This document shows positions 8,630-15,632 of a DNA stretch of 64,000 nucleotides, piece after piece. Within the stretch, counting starts at the first letter, position 1, and each line of letters starts with the position of its first letter. The stretch comes from Streptomyces sp. SKN60. GTDB taxonomy: Bacteria > Actinomycetota > Actinomycetes > Streptomycetales > Streptomycetaceae. The stretch covers positions 496,001 to 560,000 of the forward strand of contig NZ_JAHTMW010000002.1 of NCBI RefSeq assembly GCF_026236535.1. Reading direction: 5' to 3'. Position numbers and translations under genes: made by a program. Below the pieces are notes generated by a model. That model did not search any database. It was not told the DNA's origin and was given only the letters and a program-made list of their open reading frames with translations.

Positions 8630-10290
8630 GCTGCCAGCCCTTCGGCGAGCGGTCCCAGCGCGAGGGCCGGGAAGTAGGTCAGACCGGTGATGATCATGAT
8701 GGTGCCGACGAGCAGGCCGGTGAACAGCGGCTTCTCGGTACGCAGGGTGCCCGCGGTCTCGGGTACGGGCGTCTGCTTGGCGAGCGAGCCGGCGAGCGCG
8801 AGCACGAACACCATGGGCAGGAACCGGCCGAGCAGCATCGCGATGCCGATCGTCGAGTTGAACCACTGGGTGTCGGCGTTCAGGCCGGCGAAGGCGGAAC
8901 CGTTGTTGTTGGCACCGGAGGTGTAGGCGTACAGGATCTCGGAGAAGCCGTGCGCACCGGAGTTCGTCATCGAGTGCGCCGGGGTGTCCAGCACGAAGGA
9001 GGCCGCCGTGAAGCACAGCACCAGCGCCGGGGTGATCAGGATGTAGCAGGCCGCGTACTTGATCTCGCGGGTGCCGATCTTCTTCCCCAGATACTCCGGG
9101 GTGCGGCCGACCATCAGACCCGCGATGAACACCGCGATGATCGCCATGATCAGCATGCCGTAGAGGCCGGAGCCCACGCCGCCGGGCGCGATCTCGCCCA
9201 GCTGCATCCCCAGCAGGTTGATGCCGCCGCCGAAACCGGTGTTCGAGGAGTGGAAGGAGTTCACCGCGCCGGTCGACGTCAGCGTGGTCGCGACCGAGAA
9301 GATCGCCGACGCGCCGATGCCGAACCGGGTCTCCTTGCCCTCCATCGCACCGCCCGCGATGTCGAACGCCGGGCCCCTGCCCGCGAACTCCGTCCACATC
9401 ATCAGCGCGGTGAACCCGAGCCAGATCACGGCCATCGTGCCAAGAATCGCGTACCCCTGCCTGATCGAGCCGACCATCCGCCCGAAGGTCCGCGTCAACG
9501 CGAACGGAATGACGAGAATCAGATAGATCTCGAACAGGTTGGAAAGCCCGTTGGGGTTCTCGAAGGGATGGGCGGAGTTGGCGTTGAAGTACCCGCCGCC
9601 ATTGGTCCCCAGCTCCTTGATGACCTCCTGCGACGCCACCGCGCCACCGTTCCACTCCTGCCCGCCACCCGTGAACTGACCCACCTCGTGGATGCCGGAG
9701 AAGTTCTGGATCGCGCCGCACGCCACCAGGACCAGCGCACCGACCACCGAGAGCGGCAGCAGGATCCGGACGACACCCCGGACCAGATCGGCCCAGAAGT
9801 TGCCCAGCTCACCCGTACGCGACCGGGCGAAACCGCGCACCAGGGCGACCGCCACAGCGATGCCCACGGCCGCCGACACGAAGTTCTGCACCGCCAGACC
9901 ACCGGTCTGCACGACATGACCCATCGCCTGCTCGCCGTAGTACGACTGCCAGTTGGTGTTCGCGACGAACGACGCGGCCGTGTTGAAGGCCTGATCCGGA
10001 TCGATCGAGACGAACCCGAGCGAGCCGGGCAGAAAACCCTGCAACCGCTGCAACAGATACAGGAACAGAACACTCACCGCGGAGAAGGCGAGCACCCCGC
10101 GCAGATACGCCGGCCACCGCATCTCGGTGTCGGGATCGGCCCCGACGGCCTTGTAGATCCACTTCTCGGGCCGGTAGTGCCGCTTCGAGGAGTAGACCTT
10201 GGCCATGTAGTCACCCAACGGCCGGTAGGACAGACCGAGAGCGACGACCAGGGCAAGCAGCTGGAGGACTCCAGCCAGGACGGGACTCAT
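8626..10290 (-). CDS. kdpA: KdpA, potassium-channel-like subunit
   Basis: This 554-residue membrane protein has the four-fold SKT-type pore. Filter-like segments are visible, for example [21 protein letters not shown] and [10 protein letters not shown]. KdpA binds K+ with micromolar affinity in the KdpFABC pump. The start [12 protein letters not shown] was set at ATG 10290, 8 bp downstream of the kdpF stop; the open frame continues further upstream without a sensible start. The gene is complete and canonical. Confidence 0.97.
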   Translation of the reverse strand: MSPVLAGVLQLLALVVALGLSYRPLGDYMAKVYSSKRHYRPEKWIYKAVGADPDTEMRWPAYLRGVLAFSAVSVLFLYLLQRLQGFLPGSLGFVSIDPDQAFNTAASFVANTNWQSYYGEQAMGHVVQTGGLAVQNFVSAAVGIAVAVALVRGFARSRTGELGNFWADLVRGVVRILLPLSVVGALVLVACGAIQNFSGIHEVGQFTGGGQEWNGGAVASQEVIKELGTNGGGYFNANSAHPFENPNGLSNLFEIYLILVIPFALTRTFGRMVGSIRQGYAILGTMAVIWLGFTALMMWTEFAGRGPAFDIAGGAMEGKETRFGIGASAIFSVATTLTSTGAVNSFHSSNTGFGGGINLLGMQLGEIAPGGVGSGLYGMLIMAIIAVFIAGLMVGRTPEYLGKKIGTREIKYAACYILITPALVLCFTAASFVLDTPAHSMTNSGAHGFSEILYAYTSGANNNGSAFAGLNADTQWFNSTIGIAMLLGRFLPMVFVLALAGSLAKQTPVPETAGTLRTEKPLFTGLLVGTIMIITGLTYFPALALGPLAEGLAA

Positions 10291-10298
10291 ATCCGTAC

Positions 10299-10388
10299 TC
10301 AGAACCTCTCCGGCTTGACGAGGGCGAGGACCAGATACCCGAGCAGGCCGGCGGCCACGATGAGACCGACGATGTTCTCGACAGTCAC
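10299..10388 (-). CDS. kdpF: KdpF, small stabilising subunit
   Basis: This is a 29-residue single-helix peptide starting with GTG at 10388 (VTVENIVGLIVAAGLLGY) and ending VLALVKPERF, the conserved KdpF tail. KdpF sits in the membrane and stabilises the complex. It starts inside the stop of the upstream 27-residue gene (GTGA overlap) and precedes kdpA by 8 bp. Confidence 0.93.
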   Translation of the reverse strand: MTVENIVGLIVAAGLLGYLVLALVKPERF

Positions 10389-10468
10389 AGCTTCGCCACC
10401 CCCCTCGCGACGAAAGCCACCAGCGCGAAGATCGCGACCGTGGTGACGACGAAGGCCACGTCGGCCAT
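10385..10468 (-). CDS. 27-residue membrane peptide at the head of the kdp operon
   Basis: This short frame starts at ATG 10468 with AGGAG 7 bp upstream and encodes one hydrophobic helix, beginning MADVAFVVTTVAIFAL and ending FVARGVAKL. Its stop overlaps the kdpF start by 4 bp, the same coupling used elsewhere in this operon, which is strong evidence that it is translated. It resembles KdpF in size and layout (short polar start, one helix, basic end) but not in sequence. It may be an extra Kdp accessory peptide or a membrane regulator. I recall similar unnamed peptides before kdpF in other streptomycetes but could not check this. Confidence 0.7.
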   Translation of the reverse strand: MADVAFVVTTVAIFALVAFVARGVAKL

Positions 10469-10542
10469 CGTGAGCTCCTGACAGAAGAGAGCGGATTGTC
10501 TGACCAGACGAGGAAACCTCTTTCCGGCCAGGCCACCGCCGC

Positions 10543-10582
10543 CGTTGACGCACCCCTGACGCCCTCGACGCCCGTCTTGACG
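10543..10582 (-). promoter_or_regulatory. Tandem TGACG repeats upstream of the kdp operon
   Basis: On the plus strand TGACG occurs at 10546, 10557 and 10578, with CGACG at 10566, giving steps of 11, 9 and 12 bp. On the kdp-sense strand these read as CGTCA repeats. Steps near one helical turn are usual for direct-repeat sites of OmpR-family regulators such as KdpE. They lie 78-120 bp upstream of the first kdp-operon start at 10468. Similar repeats precede the KimA-type gene (12581-12620). Confidence 0.5.
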
Positions 10583-10638
10583 CATCCCCTACGCCCCTTC
10601 CGGCCAGGGCTCGATCCCCAGGTCCTCGTCGTGATCCG

Positions 10639-12495
10639 TCACGGACGGGCCGAGGCTCGGATCCGGAGGCGCAGGCGGCACACCGCCGCGTCCGTGTCCC
10701 GGCGGACCGCGTGGGCGACGACCGCGCCGCGCTGGTTCTGCAGCAGTCGCTGCCAGAGGCGTTCGGGTTCGGCCTCGGGGATGAGCACGGTGACCCTGGT
10801 GTCGGGGCGGGCCGCGCCCAGCTCCCGTACGTAGGCGGTGATCGGGCGGCCGAGCGAGCGCCGCTCGGAGGGCAGCCGGACCAGATCGACGCCCGGGTTC
10901 CACAGGGCCCAGTCGCGTTCCAGGGCCTCGGTGAGCGCCTGGTCCTCCGGGTCGGGGTGGCAGACGGTGACCGCGCGGACCTCGTCGCCGAGGGAGACGG
11001 CCGCGGTCAGGGCCTCGCTGGTGACCCGGGTCAGGGACGAGACCGGCACCAGGACCAACGAGCGGACGCGGTGCGGGGGTTCGGGGATCCGGCCGACGCC
11101 GAGGCGCTCGTCGATCCGCCCGTACGCCCGGTGCACCCCCTCGAAGAGGGCGACGAGCAGCGGCAGCGCGATCACGATCAGCCAGGCGCCGTCCTGGAAC
11201 TTGGTGGCGGTGACGACCACGGCGCTGACGCCGGTGAGCAGCGCGCCGAAGCCGTTGAGTACGGCCTTGCCCCACTGCCCTTCGGCCCGCCAGTGCAGCA
11301 CCATGCCGGTCTGGGCCAGGGTGAAGCCGACGAAGACGCCGATCGCGAAGAGCGGTACGAGGGTGTTGGTGTCGCCGCCGGAGAGGACGAGCAGCGCGGC
11401 GGAGACGAGCGCGAGCCAGACCACGCCGTGCCGGTGCACCTGGCGGTCGGCCTTGAGGCCGAAGACGTGGGGCACGTAGTGGTCGCGGGCGAGCAGCTTG
11501 AGCAGCACCGGCAGCCCGCCGAACGAGGTGTTCGCGGACAGGGCGAGCAGCACCATGGTGGCGAACTGGACGACGTAGAAGGCCGCGTTGTGGCCGAAGG
11601 ACGCGTCGGCGAGCTGGGCGAGGACGGTGACGCCCTCGACCGGCTGGAGGCCGAAGCGGGAGATCAGGACCGACAGGCCGATCAGCATGACGCCGAGCAG
11701 CGCGCCGAGCGCGACCTCCGCGCGCTGCGCGCGGCGGACGGCCGGGGCGCGGAAGGACGGCACCGCGTTGGCGATGGCCTCGACGCCGGTGAGGGCCGAG
11801 CAGCCGGAGGCGAAGGCCTTCAGGAGGAGCAGCGCGCCGACGGTGGTGGCGTCGGCGGCGAGCGCGGAGGCGTGGCCGGCGGACGCGGCGGTGGACACCG
11901 GGGCGTCCCGGAAGAGGCCCACGGCCACCATGGCGAGGATCGCGCCGACGAAGACGGCGGTCGGGAGGAGGAAGGCGCGGGCCGAGTCGACGATCCCCCG
12001 CAGGTTCACGGCCGTGACGAGGACGAGCACGCCCAGGCAGATCCACAGCCGGTCGGCGTGGAGGGCGGGGAAGGCGGAGGTGAGGGCGGCGACGCCGGCG
12101 GTGACCGCGACGGCGACGTTGAGCACGTAGTCCAGGACCAGGGACGCGGCGGCCACCAGTCCGGTGCGCCGGCCGAGATGGGTCCGGGCGACCGCGTACG
12201 AGCCGCCGCCGTCCGGGAACGCGGCGATGACCTGGCGGTACGAGGCGACGAGCACCGCCAGGAGGCCGGCGATGGCGAGCGTCACCGGGAGCGTGAAGCC
12301 GAGCCCGTGGGCGCCGGCCGCGGCGAGGACCAGGACGACGGCCTCGGGCCCGTACGCCACGGACGCCATCGCGTCGAGCGACAGGGCGGCGAGCCCCTGG
12401 AGGGCGGTGAGCCGGTGCCGGGAGCCGGTATCCGGGGGCTCCTCGGGGCCGCGTGCGGCCTCGCTCGTGGCGGTGTCTCCGGTCTGTACGGCCAT
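10639..12495 (-). CDS. kimA: KimA-type potassium permease (APC superfamily)
   Basis: This 618-residue protein has about 12 membrane helices followed by a cytoplasmic C-terminal domain. From memory it follows B. subtilis KimA (YdaO) along its length: SSDALSSVAYG corresponds to SLDAMASVAYG, YPQGGGAYIV to FPDGGGSYAV, KAFSSGCSALTGVEAISNAIP to KAFASGCSALTGVEAIANAVP, and the C-terminal domain begins VRSLVLVPVSSLTRV. KimA is a high-affinity K+/H+ symporter inhibited by c-di-AMP through that C-terminal domain. Its place directly upstream of kdp supports a potassium role over the generic amino-acid permease label. No ydaO-type riboswitch was recognised in the 126-bp leader; that leader instead has TCTTGACG repeats like those before kdp. 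Confidence 0.8.
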   Translation of the reverse strand: MAVQTGDTATSEAARGPEEPPDTGSRHRLTALQGLAALSLDAMASVAYGPEAVVLVLAAAGAHGLGFTLPVTLAIAGLLAVLVASYRQVIAAFPDGGGSYAVARTHLGRRTGLVAAASLVLDYVLNVAVAVTAGVAALTSAFPALHADRLWICLGVLVLVTAVNLRGIVDSARAFLLPTAVFVGAILAMVAVGLFRDAPVSTAASAGHASALAADATTVGALLLLKAFASGCSALTGVEAIANAVPSFRAPAVRRAQRAEVALGALLGVMLIGLSVLISRFGLQPVEGVTVLAQLADASFGHNAAFYVVQFATMVLLALSANTSFGGLPVLLKLLARDHYVPHVFGLKADRQVHRHGVVWLALVSAALLVLSGGDTNTLVPLFAIGVFVGFTLAQTGMVLHWRAEGQWGKAVLNGFGALLTGVSAVVVTATKFQDGAWLIVIALPLLVALFEGVHRAYGRIDERLGVGRIPEPPHRVRSLVLVPVSSLTRVTSEALTAAVSLGDEVRAVTVCHPDPEDQALTEALERDWALWNPGVDLVRLPSERRSLGRPITAYVRELGAARPDTRVTVLIPEAEPERLWQRLLQNQRGAVVAHAVRRDTDAAVCRLRLRIRASARP

Positions 12496-12580
12496 CGTTC
12501 CGACGCCTTTCGCTGCGGGCTCCAGAGGACTGCCCCAGCGTGAGGCGGGTTTCGGCCGGTTCCGGGTGCTCCTCCCGCGC

Positions 12581-12620
12581 TCTTGACGCGGGTGGCGCCG
12601 GTCTTGACGCGATCCTGACG
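12581..12620 (-). promoter_or_regulatory. TCTTGACGCG repeats upstream of the KimA-type gene
   Basis: TCTTGACGCG occurs at 12581-12590 and again at 12602-12611 (21-bp step), with TCCTGACG at 12613-12620 (11-bp step). On the gene-sense strand this is CGCGTCAAGA. The same core (TCTTGACG) occurs in the kdp leader at 10575, so one regulator may control both transporters. Confidence 0.5.
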
Positions 12621-12621
12621 G

Positions 12622-12975
12622 TCAGAAGCTCTGCGCGACCTCGACGCCCAGCCAGACCGCGCCGAGACCGGCGGCGGTGCTGCCGGCGAGGTTGGCCGCG
12701 GCGTAGGCGCGCGCGCCCGACTCGTACAGCTTCAGCGTCTCGTAGGAGAAGGTCGAGTACGTGGTGAGCGCACCGCACAGGCCGGTGCCGAGGAGCAGGC
12801 CGAGGCGGGTCGAGGCGACGCCGGTCAGCAGGCCCAGGACGAAGGAGCCGACGACGTTGACGACGAAGGTGCCCCAGGGGAAGACCGAGTCGTGGCGGGC
12901 CTGGACGGCCCGGTCGGTGAGGTAGCGCAGGGGGGCGCCGACGGCGGCGCCGGCGACGACGAGCAGCCAGTTCAC
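12622..12975 (-). CDS. fluC: Fluoride channel FluC (CrcB), second copy of the pair
   Basis: This 117-residue, four-helix protein begins [22 protein letters not shown] and contains [17 protein letters not shown] and [18 protein letters not shown], the GxxTTFSTFSxE-type signature of fluoride channels. FluC proteins form dual-topology dimers that expel fluoride passively. This copy follows a DUF190 gene with a 4-bp overlap. Two adjacent FluC genes of unequal sequence usually make a heterodimer with opposed subunits. Confidence 0.93.
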   Translation of the reverse strand: MNWLLVVAGAAVGAPLRYLTDRAVQARHDSVFPWGTFVVNVVGSFVLGLLTGVASTRLGLLLGTGLCGALTTYSTFSYETLKLYESGARAYAAANLAGSTAAGLGAVWLGVEVAQSF

Positions 12976-13334
12976 GCGGGCGGCTCCCCGGCCGCCGCGG
13001 GCGGCCCGTACCGTACGACCTCGCAGGCGTCGAGCAGCACCAGGCCGCCGTCCGCCATCAGTTCCTCGAGCTCGGGCAGGAAGGCCCGCACCCGCTCCTC
13101 GGTGTCGACGATCACGATCGCCATCGGCAGGTCCTCGCCGAGCGAGAGCAGCCGGGCGGTGTGCACCAGGGCGGAGGAGCCGAAACCTTCGACGCCGTGG
13201 AAGACGGAGGCGCCGGCCAGTCCTGCGGCGTGCGCGCGGTGCACGATCTCGGTGGACAGCGGGCGGTGGTGCCAGGTGTCGTTCTCGCCGACGAGGGCGG
13301 TCAGCCGCAGCGCGCGGCCCGCGAGCCGGGTCAT
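12972..13334 (-). CDS. DUF190 protein between two fluoride channel genes
   Basis: This 120-residue soluble alpha/beta protein reads [44 protein letters not shown], typical of the DUF190 family. The predicted fold is PII-like (ferredoxin-like). DUF190 genes are often linked to crcB/fluC and are thought to act with fluoride export, perhaps by sensing, but the biochemical role is unknown. It overlaps both neighbouring fluC genes by 4 bp, so the three are translated as one unit. Confidence 0.88.
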   Translation of the reverse strand: MTRLAGRALRLTALVGENDTWHHRPLSTEIVHRAHAAGLAGASVFHGVEGFGSSALVHTARLLSLGEDLPMAIVIVDTEERVRAFLPELEELMADGGLVLLDACEVVRYGPPAAAGEPPA

Positions 13335-13744
13335 GACGGGCTCCTCCGTACGGTGGCGGCGCGGGCGGCGACGACGCCGGCCCAGACGGCGGCGAGCGCG
13401 GTCACCGCGGTGCCCCCCAGATAGAGCAGGGCGCGCGGGACCTCGCCGCCGGCGAGCAGCCGCTGGGTGTCGAGGGAATAGGTCGAGAAGGTGGTGAAGC
13501 CGCCGCAGACGCCGGTGCCGAGGAAGGGACGGACGAGCGGGTGCGGCGGGTTGGCGGTCTCGGTGGCGACCACCATGAGCGCGCCGAGGACGGCGCAGCC
13601 GACCGCGTTCACGGTCAGGATCGTCCAGGGGAACGCGCCGGCCGGGGTGGTCCAGAGCAGGGTCGCGGCATAGCGCGCGGTCGCGCCGAGCGCGCCGCCC
13701 GCGGCGATCACCCCGACGACCGGCAGCTGTGCGCGGAATCCCAT
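13331..13744 (-). CDS. fluC: Fluoride channel FluC (CrcB), first copy of the pair
   Basis: This 137-residue, four-helix protein begins [25 protein letters not shown] and has [20 protein letters not shown] and [18 protein letters not shown], the fluoride-channel signature. The C-terminus ([12 protein letters not shown]) is basic. The start at ATG 13744 places it first in the fluC-DUF190-fluC operon. I saw no fluoride riboswitch upstream; the leader is filled with short GC-rich repeats (13774-13945). Confidence 0.92.
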   Translation of the reverse strand: MGFRAQLPVVGVIAAGGALGATARYAATLLWTTPAGAFPWTILTVNAVGCAVLGALMVVATETANPPHPLVRPFLGTGVCGGFTTFSTYSLDTQRLLAGGEVPRALLYLGGTAVTALAAVWAGVVAARAATVRRSPS

Positions 13745-13773
13745 GGCACCAGCGTAGGCGCAGCGCATTCCCG

Positions 13774-13945
13774 CCGGTGGGCAGGGACCCGACCGGGCGG
13801 CGGCAGAGACCTCGCCGGCCCCACATGGGTCCCGCCGGGTCGGCATGGCACCAGCGGTCGGCACCGCACACCACCGGTCGGCAGGGGACGGCCCGCCGCT
13901 CGGCAGTGGCCCCGCCGGCGGCGGGGACGGCCGGCCGGTCGGCGA
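13774..13945. repeat. Degenerate repeats based on CCGGTCGGCAGGGAC
   Basis: Variants of CCGGTCGGCAGGGAC start near 13774, 13794, 13835, 13854, 13874, 13899 and 13935, spaced about 20 bp or 40 bp. They fill the region upstream of the first fluC gene. The rest of the 508-bp gap (13745-14252) shows no gene I can support. Confidence 0.5.
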
Positions 13946-14252
13946 GGGACGAGGCGCACAGGCACGGTCTCCGGCCTGGGGCATTAACCGGAGACCGGCC
14001 CGTGCTGCCTCGCCCCGATGTTCCGGGCGGGGCCGCACGGGGGTCAAAGCCGGGCTCCCGAATCTGTCAGATCCCCCCGTGGGGTATCGCGTTCCCGTGG
14101 CCGGAAAGGGTCGAGCGGGAGTGGGGGTGTGGTCCGGCCACCACCGGGCGGCCCAGACGGGTGCCGTCTCCACCTCGTCCGGGAGGGGGCGGGGACGGGA
14201 GTGTGGTGGGGCAGCGGGAGGGAGCTGCACCACCCCCCATGGCAGGAGTGTC

Positions 14253-15482
14253 GTGAGTACATCCGTCGCAACCGCATCGAGGTTCAGGACCGTCACCGGG
14301 CACCGGGACGCGGTCGGCAAGACCGCCGGCGAGGACGTGTACGGCGAACTCTGCGCCGCGCTGTTCTCCGGCTTCCCGCGCCGCGACCAGCGGATGAAGG
14401 CCGAGCAGTATCTGAGCGGTCTGCTGACCGCGCAGGGCCGCAAGTCCATCCGCAACATCGCCGCCCAGATCGGCGGCCCGGCCGCCGAGCAGAGCCTGCA
14501 TCACTTCATCTCCAGCTCCACCTGGGACTGGCGGCCGATGCGCGCCGAGCTGGCCCGGCACGTCCAGCGCACCGCGGCCCCGCAGGCCTGGGTCGTGCGG
14601 CCGATGCCGATACCGAAGGCCGGACAGCACTCGGTGGGCGTCGACCGGCGGTTCGACCCGGAGCGCGGGCAGGTCTTCCGCGGGCAGCAGGCGTTCGGTC
14701 TGTGGTTCGCCTCCGAGGAGACCAGCGTGCCGGTCAACTGGCGGCTCTTCCTGCCCGATCCGTGGGTCAAGGACCGCACCCGGCGCGACCGGGCCGAGGT
14801 CCCGGAGGGCGCCGGCGAGGAGACCCTGGAGGAGTGCGCGGTCAACGCGGCGCTCGACACCGCCCGCTGGCCCGACGTGGCCCGCAAGCCGCTGCTGCTC
14901 GACGTGCGCGGCGGTGCGGGCCGGGCGGCCCTGCACCGGCTCGCCCTGGCGGGCGTGCCGGTGGTGGCGCGGATCGGCGCGGGCTGCCGGCTGACCGTCG
15001 CGGACCGCTCGCTGCCCGGCTTCGGCTCGGGGCCGCTGACCGCGCTGCAGATCCTGGAGTCGCTGAAGGGGCTGCGCCGCCCGGTGAGCTGGGTGGACTC
15101 GGTGCACGGCGTGCGCACCTCGCGGACCTCGCTGGCCACGGCCGTACGGGTCACCCTGCCGGTGCCGGCGGGCGAGCGGCAGCGGCCGCTGCTCCTGCTC
15201 GGCGAGTGGGACGAGCCGCAGGAGGCTCCGGCCCGGCTGTGGATCACCGATCTGACCGGTTCGGCGGTCGGTCCGCTGCTGCGGCTGACCAAGCTGTCCC
15301 GGCGGGTCGAGCGGGACTTCCGGGCGGTCGGCGAGGGCGCGGGCCTGCGGGACTTCGTGGGCCGTTCCTTCCGCGGCTGGCACCGGCACATCACGCTGGC
15401 CTCGGCAGCACACGCGGCCACGGTGCTCGCCGCGGACCGGAACGCGCCGTTCGGCGCGGCGCCGGCGCGCTCGGCGGGCTGA
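14253..15482 (+). CDS. IS701-like transposase homologue with eroded catalytic acids, probably domesticated
   Basis: This 409-residue protein starts at GTG 14253 with AGGAG 5 bp upstream. It follows the IS701 layout: YLSGLLTAQGRKSIRNIAAQIGG near residue 50, then IPKAGQHSVGVDRRF, NWRLFLPDPW near 165, and FVGRSFRGWHRHITLASAAHA near the end. In active IS701 enzymes the segment before PKxGxHSVGV reads DDTGF; here it is VRPMPI, so the first catalytic aspartate is gone. ExRSWRG is FVGRSFRG, so the usual Glu is also replaced. LLLDVRGGAG may keep the second Asp. No terminal inverted repeats were found. It looks like a transposase-derived chromosomal gene, not a mobile element. Confidence 0.72.
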   Translation: MSTSVATASRFRTVTGHRDAVGKTAGEDVYGELCAALFSGFPRRDQRMKAEQYLSGLLTAQGRKSIRNIAAQIGGPAAEQSLHHFISSSTWDWRPMRAELARHVQRTAAPQAWVVRPMPIPKAGQHSVGVDRRFDPERGQVFRGQQAFGLWFASEETSVPVNWRLFLPDPWVKDRTRRDRAEVPEGAGEETLEECAVNAALDTARWPDVARKPLLLDVRGGAGRAALHRLALAGVPVVARIGAGCRLTVADRSLPGFGSGPLTALQILESLKGLRRPVSWVDSVHGVRTSRTSLATAVRVTLPVPAGERQRPLLLLGEWDEPQEAPARLWITDLTGSAVGPLLRLTKLSRRVERDFRAVGEGAGLRDFVGRSFRGWHRHITLASAAHAATVLAADRNAPFGAAPARSAG

Positions 15483-15529
15483 GGCCGACGGAGGCTCGTC
15501 GACGCTGATCGAGGCTGATCGAGGTGCTT

Positions 15530-15561
15530 CCGGGCCGGGGCCGGATCGGTCCCCGGCCCGG
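15530..15561. terminator. Bidirectional hairpin terminator
   Basis: CCGGGCCGGGG and CCCCGGCCCGG form a perfect 11-bp stem around a 10-base loop. It lies between the convergent IS701-like gene (ends 15482) and the PucR-type gene (ends 15633). Confidence 0.7.
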
Positions 15562-15570
15562 GCTTCGGAC

Positions 15571-15602
15571 CGGGGTCCGGGAGTTGGGGCTTCCGGACCC
15601 CG
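15571..15602. terminator. Second hairpin in the same convergent gap
   Basis: CGGGGTCCGG (15571-15580) pairs perfectly with CCGGACCCCG (15593-15602). It lies 31 bp downstream of the PucR-type stop codon and probably reinforces termination of that gene. Confidence 0.65.
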
Positions 15603-15632
15603 TACCCCTTGTCCCGGCTGCGCTCCACGGAG

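Noticed and set aside
12496..12621. ydaO-type c-di-AMP riboswitch before the KimA-type gene
   Set aside because: The 126-bp leader is too short and lacks any recognisable riboswitch core; only TGACG-type repeats are seen.
13745..14252. Fluoride riboswitch upstream of fluC
   Set aside because: I could not identify the crcB-motif core; the leader is dominated by degenerate GC-rich repeats.
14253..15482. Active insertion sequence
   Set aside because: No inverted repeats or target duplication were found on either side, and the catalytic acids appear to be missing.
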